Source of the DNA: Casuarius casuarius
Lineage: Eukaryota > Chordata > Aves > Casuariiformes > Casuariidae
DNA: 64,000 bases
Direction: 5' to 3'
Assembly: GCA_003342895.1 (NCBI GenBank)
Contig: PTFA01000042.1
Coordinates: 5,012,640-5,076,639, forward strand
The notes beneath the pieces were generated by a model. That model made no database searches, was not told where the DNA came from, and worked only from the letters and a program-made list of their open reading frames with translations. The stretch's first letter is position 1, and every line of letters starts with the position of its first letter. A program made the position numbers and the translations under genes. Positions 40,301 through 55,049 of this stretch are shown here, piece after piece.

Positions 40301-41912
40301 GGAGAAAATGGAGCTGCTGGTTTTATCTGTGTTTCTTTTGACCTCTCTCCCTTTAACAAACCAAAAGTTGGTTGTTCCTCAAAACTGAGTGCCAACAAGC
40401 AAAAAGAATTCTTCAGGATGGTTTCAATGGGTGCCAGCCCACTGATTTCCTTAGTGGTATTTTTACTCCCTCACCAGTGTCTTATTTCTGGGTTGCAAGG
40501 ACAGGTATCCATGATAGTTAATAAGTCAATTTAATGCATTTCTTTTTATTGTTGCACATGTTGACTGCTCTTGCATCAGGATTGAGAAAGTTGATCTTTA
40601 AGGAAGTAATACCGACCCCTTCCTAAGGGCAAAGGTATAATTTTGTCTACACGCGCATCCCGGAGCGAGAGGGAGAGACAAGCCAGGTATGAAGTCCCCT
40701 GTTTTTGGAATAGCCATTATGCCATTTTATGAGGAGAATTCACAATGAGCAGCTGTCACAGAAAAGTACCATCAGGCCACAGATATAATGATGCAGGATA
40801 TAACAACTCATTCTTGCAGGCTTTCTGGTGCTTCTTTCGAGATTGACTAGCTGTATACAGTTGTGAAAAGTGCCGCTGCAATCAATTTTTCTCACACTCT
40901 GTAATGTCTTTTCCCGACTGCTCTCTCTCAAATTGATAAAATCTGTCTTGTTGCGTTTTGAAAGTCTAGTAGATCAGGCATACAGAAAAAAAGAAATTCA
41001 GTGTATATTACTGTGTTTATTTGAACTTTGAGCACTGGAAATTAACCACTTTTCCACTCGGGAACTAATGGCACAAAATGAGGCAAAATGTCTGCCAACC
41101 TCTTCTAATTATCTTAGTGCAGCTAAGACAGTCACATGAGATATTTTGAATTCTATGAGTGTCAATAGAAAAAGGCCAAATTTCTCTTAGCATTTATTAA
41201 CGCACAGTTTATAATGTAAGTGGGAACGAGAAATTTTTAGGAGACTGTCAAAAAGTTTTGACATAACCTTTCCCCTTGATGAATGCAAATATCTGCTAAA
41301 TGCCAAATGGAAGCCACATACTTAATGTGTTGGCTAACACATTTATTCTCAAACCCTTCTCTTAGTCTGAGGCAGCATTACAGAAAAATATGCTAAAATT
41401 CAGAACAAGGTGGCAAATTGCTTCTGTATTTTCTGCTGAGGACGTAATAGATTTGAAACTAATCATCTAGCGACAAAATGATATAAAAAAATCAGACAAT
41501 ATATTGCTCTGAGGATTATCAAATGCATCCTCACTCTCCACCTCCCTGACGAAGAAAACAGGGAGTAATATCAGTAGGTCCTACTGAAGCATTTTTCGCA
41601 AAATATTGATTTGCAAGGCTGAATTTACCATTTCTAATATTTAAGTAGCAGCCTGCAGAACACCTCAGAGATTGTCTAAAATACTTACAGACAGCACATT
41701 TATCCTCTACTCAGGTTTTTAAGATATGGAGGAAACCAGCATTTATTTTGTACTTCACAAAGTATAATGTATATTCAACCTGAAGCAGCTTGCAGTCCTG
41801 ACAAGGACCTTATTTTAAAAAGCAACATGTAATTTAAAATCAGTACTTTAAAAAAGTCAATAGTCTACCAATAACTTGAAGGTGTTGAAAAATGTTTTTG
41901 AGCTACAATATT

Positions 41913-42006
41913 TACCAGTTTGTGCTGCTAAAGACAGTTCCCAGTGACCTAACATAGCATACCAGTTTGTGCTGCTAAAGACAGTTCCCAGTGACCTAAC
42001 ATAGCA
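41913..42006. repeat. Perfect 47-bp tandem duplication
   Basis: Two identical 47-bp units lie head to tail (41913-41959 and 41960-42006), each beginning TACCAGTTTGTGCTG and ending AACATAGCA. With no mismatch in intronic DNA the duplication must be recent, or it is an assembly artefact. Confidence 0.92.
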
Positions 42007-42460
42007 GGTAAATTATCTCCCTGTCAGCCCAGAGAAAAGAAGAGAACAACTACCCAAAATCACTTATTAAAAACTTAGGAACAGAGTAAAACAAAGCTGA
42101 AATCAAGCTAATCATTTATGAAATGCAAAAGTTTCCACATATATTTCTGAAGTTCAAAGTTGACATATTCCCAACAGAAGAAAATAGCAAGCTTGACTGA
42201 CTAACATGGGTTTTTTTGGTCCAGCAATGGTACAGCTTTAGCTTACAGCACTAAAAGAGTAAGAGAGATGTATACTGCTATAAAACTGATAGAAAGGTTA
42301 TAATAGGACAGATGTATTCAAAATCTGTTTTAAATACTTCAATATGTATTACAGTATTTTCCTTCTCTAGAAACAGCTTTGGTTCGATCAGACTTCAGAG
42401 CTCATATTTATTTTTTGTTATGTTATGCTATTTTACACATAAAATGTTACATGTCATATA

Positions 42461-42507
42461 GAGAGAGAGAGTGGCGTAAGTGTGTATGCATGCATGCGTG
42501 CATACAT
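42461..42507. repeat. GA then TGCA-type simple repeats
   Basis: An 11-base GA run at 42461-42471 is followed by an alternating TGCATGCATGCGTGCAT stretch at about 42485-42507. It is low-complexity intronic DNA. Confidence 0.75.
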
Positions 42508-45076
42508 GGAAGGGATGTTTCTCCCTCTACCCACAATGGGCTAGACAGTGAAAATCTCTGCTCTATGCTGTAAAATACAATGGCTTGGGAATGCTTGATC
42601 GATGAGTGCTTCTTGAATTAAGTGTCTCTTTAAGAAGAGGATCATGGGCCAGTCTCATTAGTGCTAATGTAGGAAGACTTAAATTATGTTTTCTTGCCCT
42701 AGCAAGGTCTTCTGTACCTCTAGGAGATTATTGTAAAGGAGGACAAGGAGGGCTTCCACACTGCTCTCATTAGCAGAGGAACATCTTTAATTTCTTGCCC
42801 TCTGTTCCATGGGAGTTACATTGGAAGAAACTGCTGAGGCAATTCACTAAAATAGCATTCTGCAGGTACCTTGTCTTCTTCAGCAGCTCTGTGAACACAA
42901 AACAATGCTGCTCTCCTGTGGCTCCCCTAGTAAAATGAAAGTTTTCCCCTTTTTTTCTCATTGGACACTGTGGATTTTCCTGCAATGACACTGTTGCAGG
43001 AACTGTGCCAACATTGTAAAATACTTTTAGCAAGGAATACATAAAGTCCATAACCAGTGAAGCATTTTGCAGGCACCAAGGAATTGTTGCCATGCTTGCA
43101 CAACACAGATCCATTGGCTTACACAGAGTAATAACCACCAAACTATGTAGCCTCTTGAAGAAGCCAAGTGATACCAGGTTTCATGTACTGAGAGTGAAAT
43201 GGCCAAAACTATTTTGTCTTTGCACAGACCTTAGCCACAAGCTAGCGATTTGTGCATTTTCTGATCCATCTATTGATTGTTTCTCCTAAACAGTTCCACT
43301 ACTTTGGATGACGGTCTGAACAATTCCACATAGCCACTGAAGCACTCACTTTTTCTGCTTCTTTCTTCTCTGTATTGAGCCTTATCAGTAGGGCATGTCA
43401 TTCATTGAACTATCCATTAATGACATTTACTAGTCTGAGCCACAGGCCCTGCTCCCTTGTTGTGTGCTAATGCATCCCGTCCTGAAAAGAGAATACTGTT
43501 ATAGTCTTCAGACTTTTCTAAGTGCATGAATTGAAAAGAAAAGAACCAAACTAATCGCTGTAATGCCTCTGCTGCTGCAGAACATTTCCATCTACTTGTA
43601 AGCTCATTAGTTGCCAAAATAAAGCTTATACTCAAAGATTTTCGAAGTCTCATGACAACAAGCAATGGTATTTTATTAGTAATTCTGCCACTGAGTGTGG
43701 CAGAGCAAATGCTCTGGTGCATAGTAACCAGGCAAGCTTATGAGATTTTACTTTCCACATCAGTCTCCACTCCCCCTTCCTCCAATACAACACTGGCAGC
43801 TCACAGGCTCTCTGATACTATACTGGAAGCTCCTCCAAAATCAGAGATGACTTAAAATGTCATGTAGAAACCAGGAGTGATTTTATGTCATGTCACATCC
43901 ATCTATGGAACTGCCTCCTTTCAACCTCCATTGTGAGGGAAAAAGTGCATGCCCTTATCATATGAATCACCATGCAAACATAGGATGGAGGGAAGCTCAG
44001 CTCCCTTCCCAGGAGGATGCATTTGCCTCCGCTTTTTACAGAAAAATCATTCCTGATTCAAAGATAAGATAGCAGCTGCAAGAGGTATATTAACAAAGCA
44101 ACAGCTACCTTCATTGTTAAAGTGCTGCATGATAAAATGCCTAACTTGCATGTATCCAGAAGCACTCTCCCAATTGATTACATAGCCTTTGGAACCTGGT
44201 CCTCAAATTCTGTCCCCCAAATTCTGTGGTAACCTTGAGTTGTTGTATGTTGAACGGTGAGCAGTTCACACAGACCTATCAAGTCTCGCATATTGAGTGC
44301 CAAACAGACTGTTTTAAACCCTTCTTCAGGCAACTCCCACCAATTAGGTGCTGTGGTTTTCACATGGGAAATATCACTGTCAAAGTGCATATTTCCTCAA
44401 GGCAGCCTCCTGCCACTGCCTGCTCCCTGTAGCAAGTCCCCATTATGTGACCCCAGAATACCTATTCAGGGTCTTTTTGCAGGATCTTTCACAAGACGGG
44501 TCACCTGTTCTCAACACATGGCCCATACATAATTCTTGCATAGGACAATTCCAGTCAGTGTGGCAGAGCTGAATATTTCTTCCTGGAGGAGTTGCAACAA
44601 GCTTGGAGAGCTCCAAAAAGATGCTTCATGGGAGCACGAGAGAAGAAAGGCAGGAAGGGATGTTAATTAAAGAAGTATCTGAAGGTTCCATCAAAGCCAG
44701 AAGATTTTTCTCACTCAAATCCTTGGCAACATTCATTCAGTAGGACTAATTAGAAGTCAAGTATTACATACATGCATGAAACTAAATTCATACTTGCTTT
44801 AATCCATACCACAGATTGAAACAAGCATAAAAGAATCAGCAAATTGTTTGATGACAGCATGCAGCATAGTCCACAGAGCTCTTGAAAGAGTCTCCTTGAA
44901 AGTTTTCTCCTTCTGTGCCTGCATAGTTTTCAGTATCTAAAACAGCCCACCCTGAGCTGATCTGCAATGCAACTCCATGAATAGTATTTTATATATTAGA
45001 AAAAGCTAGATACTTCCCAGAAAAAGCAGAAGAGGGTCTATTTAAATAGTTGCAAGTAGTCCCTGTGTGTTTACAT

Positions 45077-45116
45077 AATTTCTAAAAAGAAACAGGAATT
45101 TCTAAAAAGCAACAGG
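45077..45116. repeat. 20-bp tandem duplication, one mismatch
   Basis: Two adjacent 20-bp copies (45077-45096 and 45097-45116) differ at one base (A versus C at the last base before AACAGG). This is consistent with a small local duplication. Confidence 0.85.
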
Positions 45117-46099
45117 ATGGCAAAATTCTTTTATCCTGTTCACAAGGGGTGAAGTGCTATCATTTCAGGATAAGGTAACGAGAAGTCTTCTAAATCAATG
45201 AGATACATAAGATCTTCTACAAGATCAGAGACAGGCCTTTTGAACACTACGCTTCTTTTTTTAATGATACTGCACCCTTCCCTGTCTGGGGCTCCTTTTT
45301 CAATTAATTTCTGTAGGAAAAGTGTGAATAGCAGCAGGCTGTTTACATGAGAAGTGTGTCCCATGAGACTGATGGAACGAAAATCATCACTTAGTACTGA
45401 TGGCTTTTACAGTAGCTGAGAAAACTATTACTATAAATTACATAATAAAAAAATGAGATAATGACTCAATCCTGTTTTAAAAATGCTTTGAAATCTACTA
45501 AAATGCTGTAGAGAAGATGTTGCTATTATTATTTTACCACCTTGATACTTGAAGGTTTGTTTTTCAATGGAAATATGGAACTTACAGATGGGGTGGATAA
45601 TACAGTCTCTTACTTTGTTTGCCAACACTTCCAATATAAGCTTATTTTCATTTGCTTACAGTTTGACTTTTGTTTGGATAGTATTTTTCCAGGCCAGGTG
45701 TCTGCCTCAGGCAGAATCATTTCAGCTGGAAAGTTTCAGTTACAACTGTTTGGCCATTTCCAAGAATAGGGGGGGAGGGTGGAAGAACAGGGACATAGTA
45801 GGTTTTGCTCCTACTATAAAGGAAAAAAAGCATTATGAGACTCTGAGAGGTTCCATCAGCACTGTGATTAGCAACATGGATTTCAAGTTTGGCAGGTGAT
45901 GGCACTAGTATCAGGCATTCTTCTTGCTGTTCCAGTGAGAATTCATCACAAGGCTGCCCAAATTCTGTATTTTGAGCAAAAATGAATCAATAAATAAACA
46001 AACCACAGTTATAACATCCTCAGAATACATTTTTCAGGGATTAAACCTAAAAGCTCCCATGACTCAACTTGCACTGAACGCATCCTAGTACTCGCTCTA

Positions 46100-46760
46100 G
46101 TGGCTGAGTCCATTACAACTACAGGGGGCAGCTGCAGTCCTGGAGAGATGCCAGAAATAAAAGTGGACAGAATTCGCCTCTCTAGTGTTCATAGTGCTCC
46201 TCATGTTTGCCCCAGAATGCATGGAGAAGAAAGTGATTTGAATGCAGAGAGAAAGAAAGGAGATAGCAGGGCCAAGGGAACAAAGTGGGAGAACCAGCCT
46301 ATGTTGCTGGATGTGCAGACAGCAGCAGCGAGTGGTGGAGTAGGAACTGGAACTGGTGCCCAGAAGGACAAAAGGGAATCATAGCATTGGGTTTAGGGGC
46401 AGTGGAGGAAAGTCACAGGTTGGGAGCAGGCTAGCAGTAGGAATGCAGAGGTGATGGGGAGGTAAAGTAGGATTAGGAAACTGGCTAGGGGTGCGAGACT
46501 AGGACAAGTGAGCAGTGGGATGGGATACAGCCTGACTCTGAGTGAGGAACCATGTGAAGGGGACAGGGACTGAAAGCCAGTGGAGATGGGCAACCTGAAG
46601 AGGGGCAGAAAAGGAGGAGTGTAATTGGAGGCTGGGAGGAAGGTCGAGAGCTCTGAATGGGAAGACTGGTTCTGAGTCATGAGAACAAGACACCATGGAA
46701 ATAAGGACTGAGGTAGGAAAGGCCTGGAGCACAGATTAGTTTTGGAATTCTAAGCAGAAG
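46100..46760. other. G-skewed, purine-rich intronic block, unclassified
   Basis: About 660 bp in which G greatly exceeds C on the plus strand, with many GGGA, GGAGG and GGGG words and few T runs, unlike the AT-rich flanks. It may be an old interspersed or minisatellite-derived repeat, but I could not match it to a family or define its ends. The open frame at 46100-46384 inside it shows no protein family signature. Confidence 0.4.
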
Positions 46761-49700
46761 AGCCAGAACTAGGGCAAGGATGAGCTGGAGAAGACAAGAG
46801 AAGAGGTCATACTTTGGAGAAATGAACACGAGAGACTACATCTTCTAAAGAATATTCTTGTCCTGAATCTAGGATGTCTGACTTTTACTAGTCCTCTGCT
46901 GTGAGCAGATGCATGTGAACCCCATTGGCAAATCACTAGAGCTGGGTCAAATACAGAATAGGAACCTAGTGTTGCTAAGATTAATTCTATTTTTGGGAAG
47001 GTCCTTAACAAGGCTAATCTTGATGATTACTTATGTGGATGACAATAAATGCTGTTTGCATTTTGCAGGAGTGGGAGGAAAGTGGGTTCAGTTTGCTTTA
47101 GAAAAAAGGTAAAAGTAAATTGCACTTAAAACAGGCCAAGGCAAAACATGTTGAGAGAACGCTATTAGAGTTGTGAAGGCAAGCATTCATCAGGCATAAA
47201 GTACCAGAAATTAAGCATGCAAGAACAGTCATGGCTTGTCCCTATGTTATGTATGCATTACAGGGTGGCTAGATTTCATGGCTGTTGTCAGAACTGGCCA
47301 ATTCATTTGTCTAAATGCAAAAAAAAATTTGCCAAGATGGCTGCATTTCAAAAAAGCTCCGTCAGAACTCAGGCACGGTTCCAACAGAGGTATGTCTGCC
47401 AAACAGAAACCTGCTTATTTTCCTGCCAGCTTATCCTCTCAGCTTTTCAGCAGCCAGCTTAGGGGACAGTTAGCTTCAAAGATCCAGATCTTGAGACAGA
47501 GACAAGGGACAGGCAAGGGATGTTTGGGGGTGCTGTGCCACATCTCTGTGGGCCAGGGTCATTGGGATCTGCAGACTTCTGAAGTAGGTGGCTGGGCAGA
47601 CAAGGACACCAGCTCTTCCTAAAAGCGGGGCAACTGATTTCACATGATGCTTGATTCCTCTGACCAACAACACAAGGAAGTTGCTGGCTCGAGGTCGCAT
47701 AACATATAGATGCCCAGTTCCCAAGCTTTTGGCTTCCTGACAGCCTGCCAGGTGGGATGCTGCCCAGCAAGGCTCTAAAAGTCCCACTCTTGGGTTCTCT
47801 GACAGCCAGGATTTCCTTCTGAAGTTATTGCCAAGAGACATTCAGTTCTCCTATCTAAAATCTTATAGAGATTTCTGGAGAGAGCCCTCAAGATTTTGCT
47901 TTCATGTGGATATTCAGAAATCTTAAAATACTCTACAGAATGGGCAGCCCTCTTGTATTTAATTACATGTTTGAGCTGTTGCATATCTTTATTTGGATGT
48001 TACATTTGACACGTCCTCATTCAAGATTGAACAAAGATGCTTCACGTATTGAGGAGAATGGAAAGTGGGCAGTCAATGAGGCAGAAGATTGAAAAAGAGA
48101 AAGACCAGTTTTATGGGTAATGCAGATAAATGCTGCCCTGTAGAGCCAAATTCTGTACCTACCTTTGGCATAGATCTCTCAGATAATACTAATTCAATGG
48201 CTTAATCTCTTTCCCAGGGGGTTGCTAATCTGGGTAATGTGACTAATTTGTAGAAGGACATAGCACTCTCAGATGCAACTTCATTTCAATGGCAGAAATG
48301 CTCTGAACATACAAACGATATATAACAGCAGATGAACTGGAAAAATCAAGCTGTAGGTTTCTGAATAGAACAGATAAAAATTTGTGGGTACTTTTAAGTT
48401 TAGTCTTTCTGTGCCTTACTCACCATTTGCCAAAGAGCTCCTGATCACTCAGGTGGGTTTTGAGAATGAACTCATAGTTTCTGAAAACACTCTGATACCA
48501 CAGAGATTATCATCTCAAAAAAGCTCATGAGGAAATTGATAATTATGTCTTCAGAACAGAACATGGAAACAAAATACCAAATAGCAGCTCATAAAGTACA
48601 ATCTATTCTGAATCACTGTTCAGATGGCTGGTTTGAGGTCGCCTGGGAAGCCTGCAACAGAACTGAGAACAAACTAAAGGACACATGATGTTGGATACGG
48701 GCACTAATCACAAACCCTCCCTCTGTTTCTCTGGCAAATAAATAGTGGACTGATTGTATGAGAAACTGAACTATATATAAGGAGATTCAAGCACTGATAT
48801 TAAGTCCCTTTATGATGTTGTATGTCAGGGTACTCTTAGCTTCAGTATGCAAGCTGGGACATATTTTATATTTCTCAGAATCAAACATATGTGCCTGAAA
48901 ATAATCACATTCACTTTGGAGTCTATAAAAGGAAAAAAGGCAGGACAAACATTAACAGTATTTTAAAACAACAGGCCACTATTGACTATCCTCTCACTAC
49001 TAACTCTCCAAGAGACTATCCATAGTATGCTGGATAAAACCTCTATGTAGTTACAGAATAAAACAACATATAGCCATCTAGAAACACAGTGTGGCCTTGC
49101 TGACCTCCAGCTAAGATAGCATAACCATGGGAATTGTTCAGGTCTGACATACAAAGCTCAACTTTGACATTTTGGGCTTAGCATATGAGGACAGAATATG
49201 AACCTTTTTTCAAGTAACAATCTCTTGTCAAGGCCAGGGTGTTCTGAAGTTGCTAGGACACTTTCTCTGCAGTCAACACTGGCACTTCCAAAACGATGAC
49301 TACGACCACACATCTACTTTGCACATGCACTGGGTCATCATTCACACCGCAACTTGCACAGCTCCAATGCACCTGCCTTGCTGAGCGTATGCAGGGCGAT
49401 GTTGTATCACAGGCACAGGAGGGGTATCTGAGCCCCCTGGCACTCCTCAAGTGCACCACATGTTTATGGCAGTCATGCAGAGCATATGCAATCACCGTTT
49501 GTCTGAAATTTCTGACCAGCCAATGGCCCCGGCAGCTGAATATCCAGAAATATAGCAGCATACTTTCAAGCCATAAGATTTCAATTTATCGACAAAAACT
49601 ACAGTTCATAATCAAAATTGGTAGGGATGACAAATCTGCTTTCTGGGGGAGGAATTGTCAAGTTTGAAATCTGTAATCTGTTGGAAGGAAAAACAATATT

Positions 49701-51069
49701 GCGCATGAGGTATTGGCTACCATTCAAAGTGGCCATTAATGTTTCGGCCTAAATGCCTGAGTTTTAAGGACAGACTGCTGGATTTTTTGTCTGGTTACAT
49801 TCATTTTCCTAATCTTGAAGAGTGGTATCATTTAAGAGGTAGCATTCCCCAACAGATTTACCACAGTAAACAGTTACTGCAGTAGCAACACAATTACTAA
49901 TTTGCCGTTTGTTGCCTAAACTGTGTCAACATATCTGCGATATTATTGTGACATCAAACAAGGTACCACATACGTAAAAAGAAAAAAAACATGCTGAAAT
50001 TAGCTTTTTATTTCACATCACATAAACAGTGCCACTTCTGGTCTCAGGAGTGTGAGACGTCATGCCTTTCAGAGTCCGAATTGCTAGTGGCTTAAAGCTA
50101 ATCCCCTAACCTCTTGAAATAATAAGCAATTACTTCACTCTCGAATGAAAACAAGAAGGTGCTAAACAAACAGAACGGAAAGAAGACAAAAGATCAAATG
50201 TGTGTAATAAAGTCATTTTACCTCAGTATTCTCTGTATCTTATCCAAGAACACACACAGAAATCAACTCTCCTTCCTTTCTCACTTCCCCCCACCAAAAA
50301 GCCGAGGAAAAGTTTCTAAGGACATCAGGGAAGGTGAAATTTTATTTCAGTTCTTCCTACAGGCTCACATGAAGTGCATTGGTTAGTGGCTCCGTTGCTC
50401 AAAACTAGATGCTACTGCAATCAGGTTTTCTATCTTTTGTGTCCTTGTGAATGGGTCTGAATATCAGCAATACAATGCTAGAAAATTCCTATCCTCAGCT
50501 ATTGCTCAAGTCTTTCAGGTCCATCTGAACATCCTTGTTTGGTATTATTTGCATCGATTTTAAACATACTGTTAAAATTTCAAGTCACCTTTATTTATAG
50601 TTCATTTTAGTGCTACCTTTTTAAAGCACCAGGAACACTCAGAAAAGAATACTTAAAAATAATAAAGCAAGGCTAATGCATTTAGCTGCTGTCTCTGCCT
50701 ATTGACAGAAAGGCGTACTTTAAAATTCTCATTTTATTTGTTAAAAGCTGAGAAGTCACGGGCTAATGAAAATGTGGATTTAGCCGTCCAGCAGAGATAC
50801 AATCAGCCGTGAAACTTAGGTGACAATTCATCCACTCATTGAGTGTGCGTAGTAAAAACAGGGCTCTGGAGTCAGCTCATAAAAAGCTTGTTTTTGCAAG
50901 GCTTCTTTTTAGAAAGGAATACTTTGCTTTGCTAATTGAATGAAGTAGAGTACAAGTCAAGAAAGCACAAGACACAGTGTATGATTATTACCTATACCAT
51001 CATTAAAAATAAACAAAAATCTGGATTAGCGTTCTTAGAGTTCATTTACTGACGGCCAGTACAATTCTA

Positions 51070-52232
<1,163 letters not shown>

Positions 52233-52529
52233 CTCTTACGTTTATTCGAGCCTGGTACAGGATGACTCCGGCAGAGTTGTTGGCAGTACAGCGATAAACT
52301 CCACCATCTCGGACCTGAGTGTTAGAGATATTCAGGTAACTGACCACATTCCCTTCAGAGGTGATAATCTGGCTGATACGATGACTGCCATCCTTTACTA
52401 TGGGATCTTCGTCCAGCGTCCAAGTGATCGTAGGCAGAGGAGTCCCCTTCACATTGCACATAAGGGAGACCGGCTCTCCTGGACTCACCACTTTCTCACT
52501 GAAAGCAGAAATGATTTTGGGAGTTCCAT
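52233..52529 (-). CDS. DSCAM: DSCAM exon: Ig domain 5
   Basis: This 297-bp symmetric phase-1 exon (99 codons, about residues 404-502) encodes a complete Ig domain. It opens [17 protein letters not shown] and has the first cysteine in SLMCNVKG, the core tryptophan in ITWTLDED and the second cysteine in [11 protein letters not shown], ending ARINVR plus one base. Two N-glycosylation sequons are visible (NIS and NNS). The acceptor is ctttcccttggcag. The donor AGAG|gtgctt is the same weak hexamer as at Ig2b. By memory about eight residues differ from human, mostly conservative. Ig5 begins the part of the ectodomain beyond the N-terminal horseshoe. Confidence 0.96.
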
Positions 52530-54289
52530 CTGCCAAGGGAAAGAAAAGCAAGAGAATAGTATATACATGCCATAAAGCTGTTCCCTCTATCTTTGCCTAT
52601 GACATGAGCCAGGAGTTTCTTAGAAGAGAGAAAAACAACTGTGCTCCAGGTGAGGGAGGGAAATAAATTTTCCTTGTAGACTGCTTAATTGATGTTTTCC
52701 TTTCTGCAGGTTTTTTTTTTTCATCTTCTAAGAAACCTGTTACTGACCCCTACTGAAGAAGGAGCACTTGAATGGATAGGCCATGGCTCTGCAATATTAA
52801 CTCCCAGGTTCTTGTGGAACATAGGCTATGCACAATTCATCACTAAAGACATACAGCAAAACCTTATCACATTTGGAATTTTACTTCTCGTACATTTCAG
52901 CTCGTTTGAAAGTTAGCAATGGGTTCTGTTGGCAAGAGCCAGGCATAACTTGAACAGGCTAATTTCACACAGCTGTGCCAATTCAGTGTCACCCTGACCT
53001 GCACTACCCCTTTTAGAAAAGTACTAAATTAAGCTTTTTCCTGAATACAGAATTGCCAGTAATAGTGGTGATGCCAATTTCTTTCTGTGGTCATTTTGTA
53101 CTGCAGATAAATATCCCTCTGGGATGAGCGCACTCAAACACTTTCTATTGTGATCCATGTCATAATTTACTCAGCCTCTACCAAGCGAGCAAATAAAGAG
53201 AATGGATGGAGACACAAACTTCGAGATTTTCAGCAGGGAGTAGAATTAAATAATTACCTACCCAGAGAGTTCAGAGGGGTAATGTTTAGGAATGCTGACA
53301 CTCTGCTATTAGTAAGAAAGTTCTTTCTGAGATCATGCAATGCCTGGTTGTTCTCCTTTGAAAATTATACTTTCAAAGCTGTATCTAGAATGGATTTCAG
53401 TATAATTGGGAGTAAAAATGCAATAGGCTATACACCAAGAGCAGCATGCAAAATAGAGGAAGCAATCTAGTCAGAAGTTTGGGCAACAATGCTGTAGGCT
53501 ACTGTCTGGTTTTAAAGAACCAAGTGGCAAGTGAGCTAACTTCAGTGTTCCTACAGTAACAGTGCCCATAAGAAACAGAAAAAAAATGCTCTGTGTGACA
53601 TGCAGAAGGGCTACAGACATCTGAAAACTCCTCGCCTTGTGGATGGAGCCCTTTAAGGACAAGTCCTTTCAGTTTCATATAGGAGAGAGGAAGTTAGGAG
53701 CGGACTGACAAGTCTCATGCTCTGTGCTATGTACTATCTGTTCAAGGACACTACGTACTTTCTCTGCATGTACACTTGGCTATAAGTACCCACATCTTAG
53801 GGAGGCTTCAACCACAATGATCCCCCTGGAAATCAATATTCTTACATTGCAATTTCAGTGCAGCATCACCCAGGAGATTGGTGGAAATGGCACAATGTAT
53901 ACAAGACCCCCCACAAAATGTGCTGAATCATAGCAGGGTTAAAAAATAGGGCTGTAATGTTCCCTCTCCTGTCACATAATCAGAAACATAGGGCACTGCC
54001 ATTCCCAGAATGCTGAAAGCCCTCAGCATGCCAAGAGGGGCATTCGATTTGATTTCATAATTTTCTCCTCTTCCCCCATCTCCCATTCATTTCTGTCCCA
54101 CTGGCTGTGTGACAGAGTTCTAAAATATTTATTTATTTTCACCTTTGAATTCCCTTCATTTCCTGTGTATTTAGTGTTGTCATCTGTCAGAAAACAAAAC
54201 AACAACAACAAAAAAGGGCTTTTTATCCTGAAAGGAAACTGACACAGGACCAATATATCTGTGGGTGTGCACAGTGTGTGCCTCTGCCA

Positions 54290-54308
54290 CCCCCCCCCCC
54301 CCCCCCCC
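54290..54308. repeat. Poly(C)/poly(G) homopolymer, 19 bases
   Basis: 19 consecutive C on the plus strand, therefore G19 in the DSCAM pre-mRNA. Such a run can fold into a G-quadruplex and is also prone to length errors in assembly, so the exact count is uncertain. Confidence 0.9.
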
Positions 54309-54788
54309 GCTTCTTTTTTTCTTAATTCAAGTGACAGGCTTTTTTTGGAGATGAAAGCAGACATTATTTTCCCAGAGAGACCCGAGTATCTTTGAAATCT
54401 TTCCTGCTGTTGCTCTCTGATAACCTGCACTCTCTCGACATCATGATAGATTATCAATATGCTCTTTAGGCTTTCTTAGTCACAGGAGATGGTTGCCGAG
54501 GTAACTAGGTCCAGGCAGGTAATCTCCTCTTTTTCTATGAAGACTCTAAAAATAGTGTCCATGCCGCAACCACACTACAGCCTCATTAGTGAACTGGCTC
54601 TGTACAAATTGATTATTTTCCCCACTTGATTATCACGTGGAACAGTGTGCCAGTTACTTAATATGGTCTCCAGGCCTTCAGCCAATACGTCCAACCAGAA
54701 AAGCCATGCCAAGAGGAGGTATTTGGAGCTGAATAGAGACATCTTCTCTCTTGTCCTGCTGAAAAGCTGATGTAAAAAATCAGCACTC

Positions 54789-54804
54789 AAAAAAAAAAAA
54801 AAAA
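54789..54804. repeat. Poly(A) tract
   Basis: 16 consecutive A on the plus strand followed by CCCC. Simple intronic repeat. Confidence 0.88.
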
Positions 54805-55049
54805 CCCCAAAACTGGAAGGACTGCTCAGGAAGAATATTTTTTTCAAATGATTTTTTTCCTTCCATTAGCTTTTCTTCAGTGTGGGAAGGCACAATAAAT
54901 CCCACTGAAACCTTATGGGAACCCTCTTTTCTTGTTTAGGGCCCTCTATACCTCACTTTACAACAGTGACACCAAAGACAACATATACATTATGGAGCTA
55001 TCATACTACTTCACAAAAACCAGAACTGCCAAAACAGGTGGTGACTGAC

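Larger units (their letters stand above)
52530..55049 (-). other. DSCAM: DSCAM intron between Ig4 and Ig5
   Basis: This 2,520-bp intron has sense donor gtcagt and acceptor cccttggcag. It holds a 16-base A run at 54789-54804 and a 19-base C run at 54290-54308. The C run lies as G19 on the transcribed-sense strand. No exon or transposon is recognisable in the rest. Confidence 0.9.

Noticed and set aside
46100..46384. A 94-codon plus-strand open frame in the G-skewed block
   Set aside because: Its residue make-up reflects purine-rich DNA and nothing in it matches a protein family.
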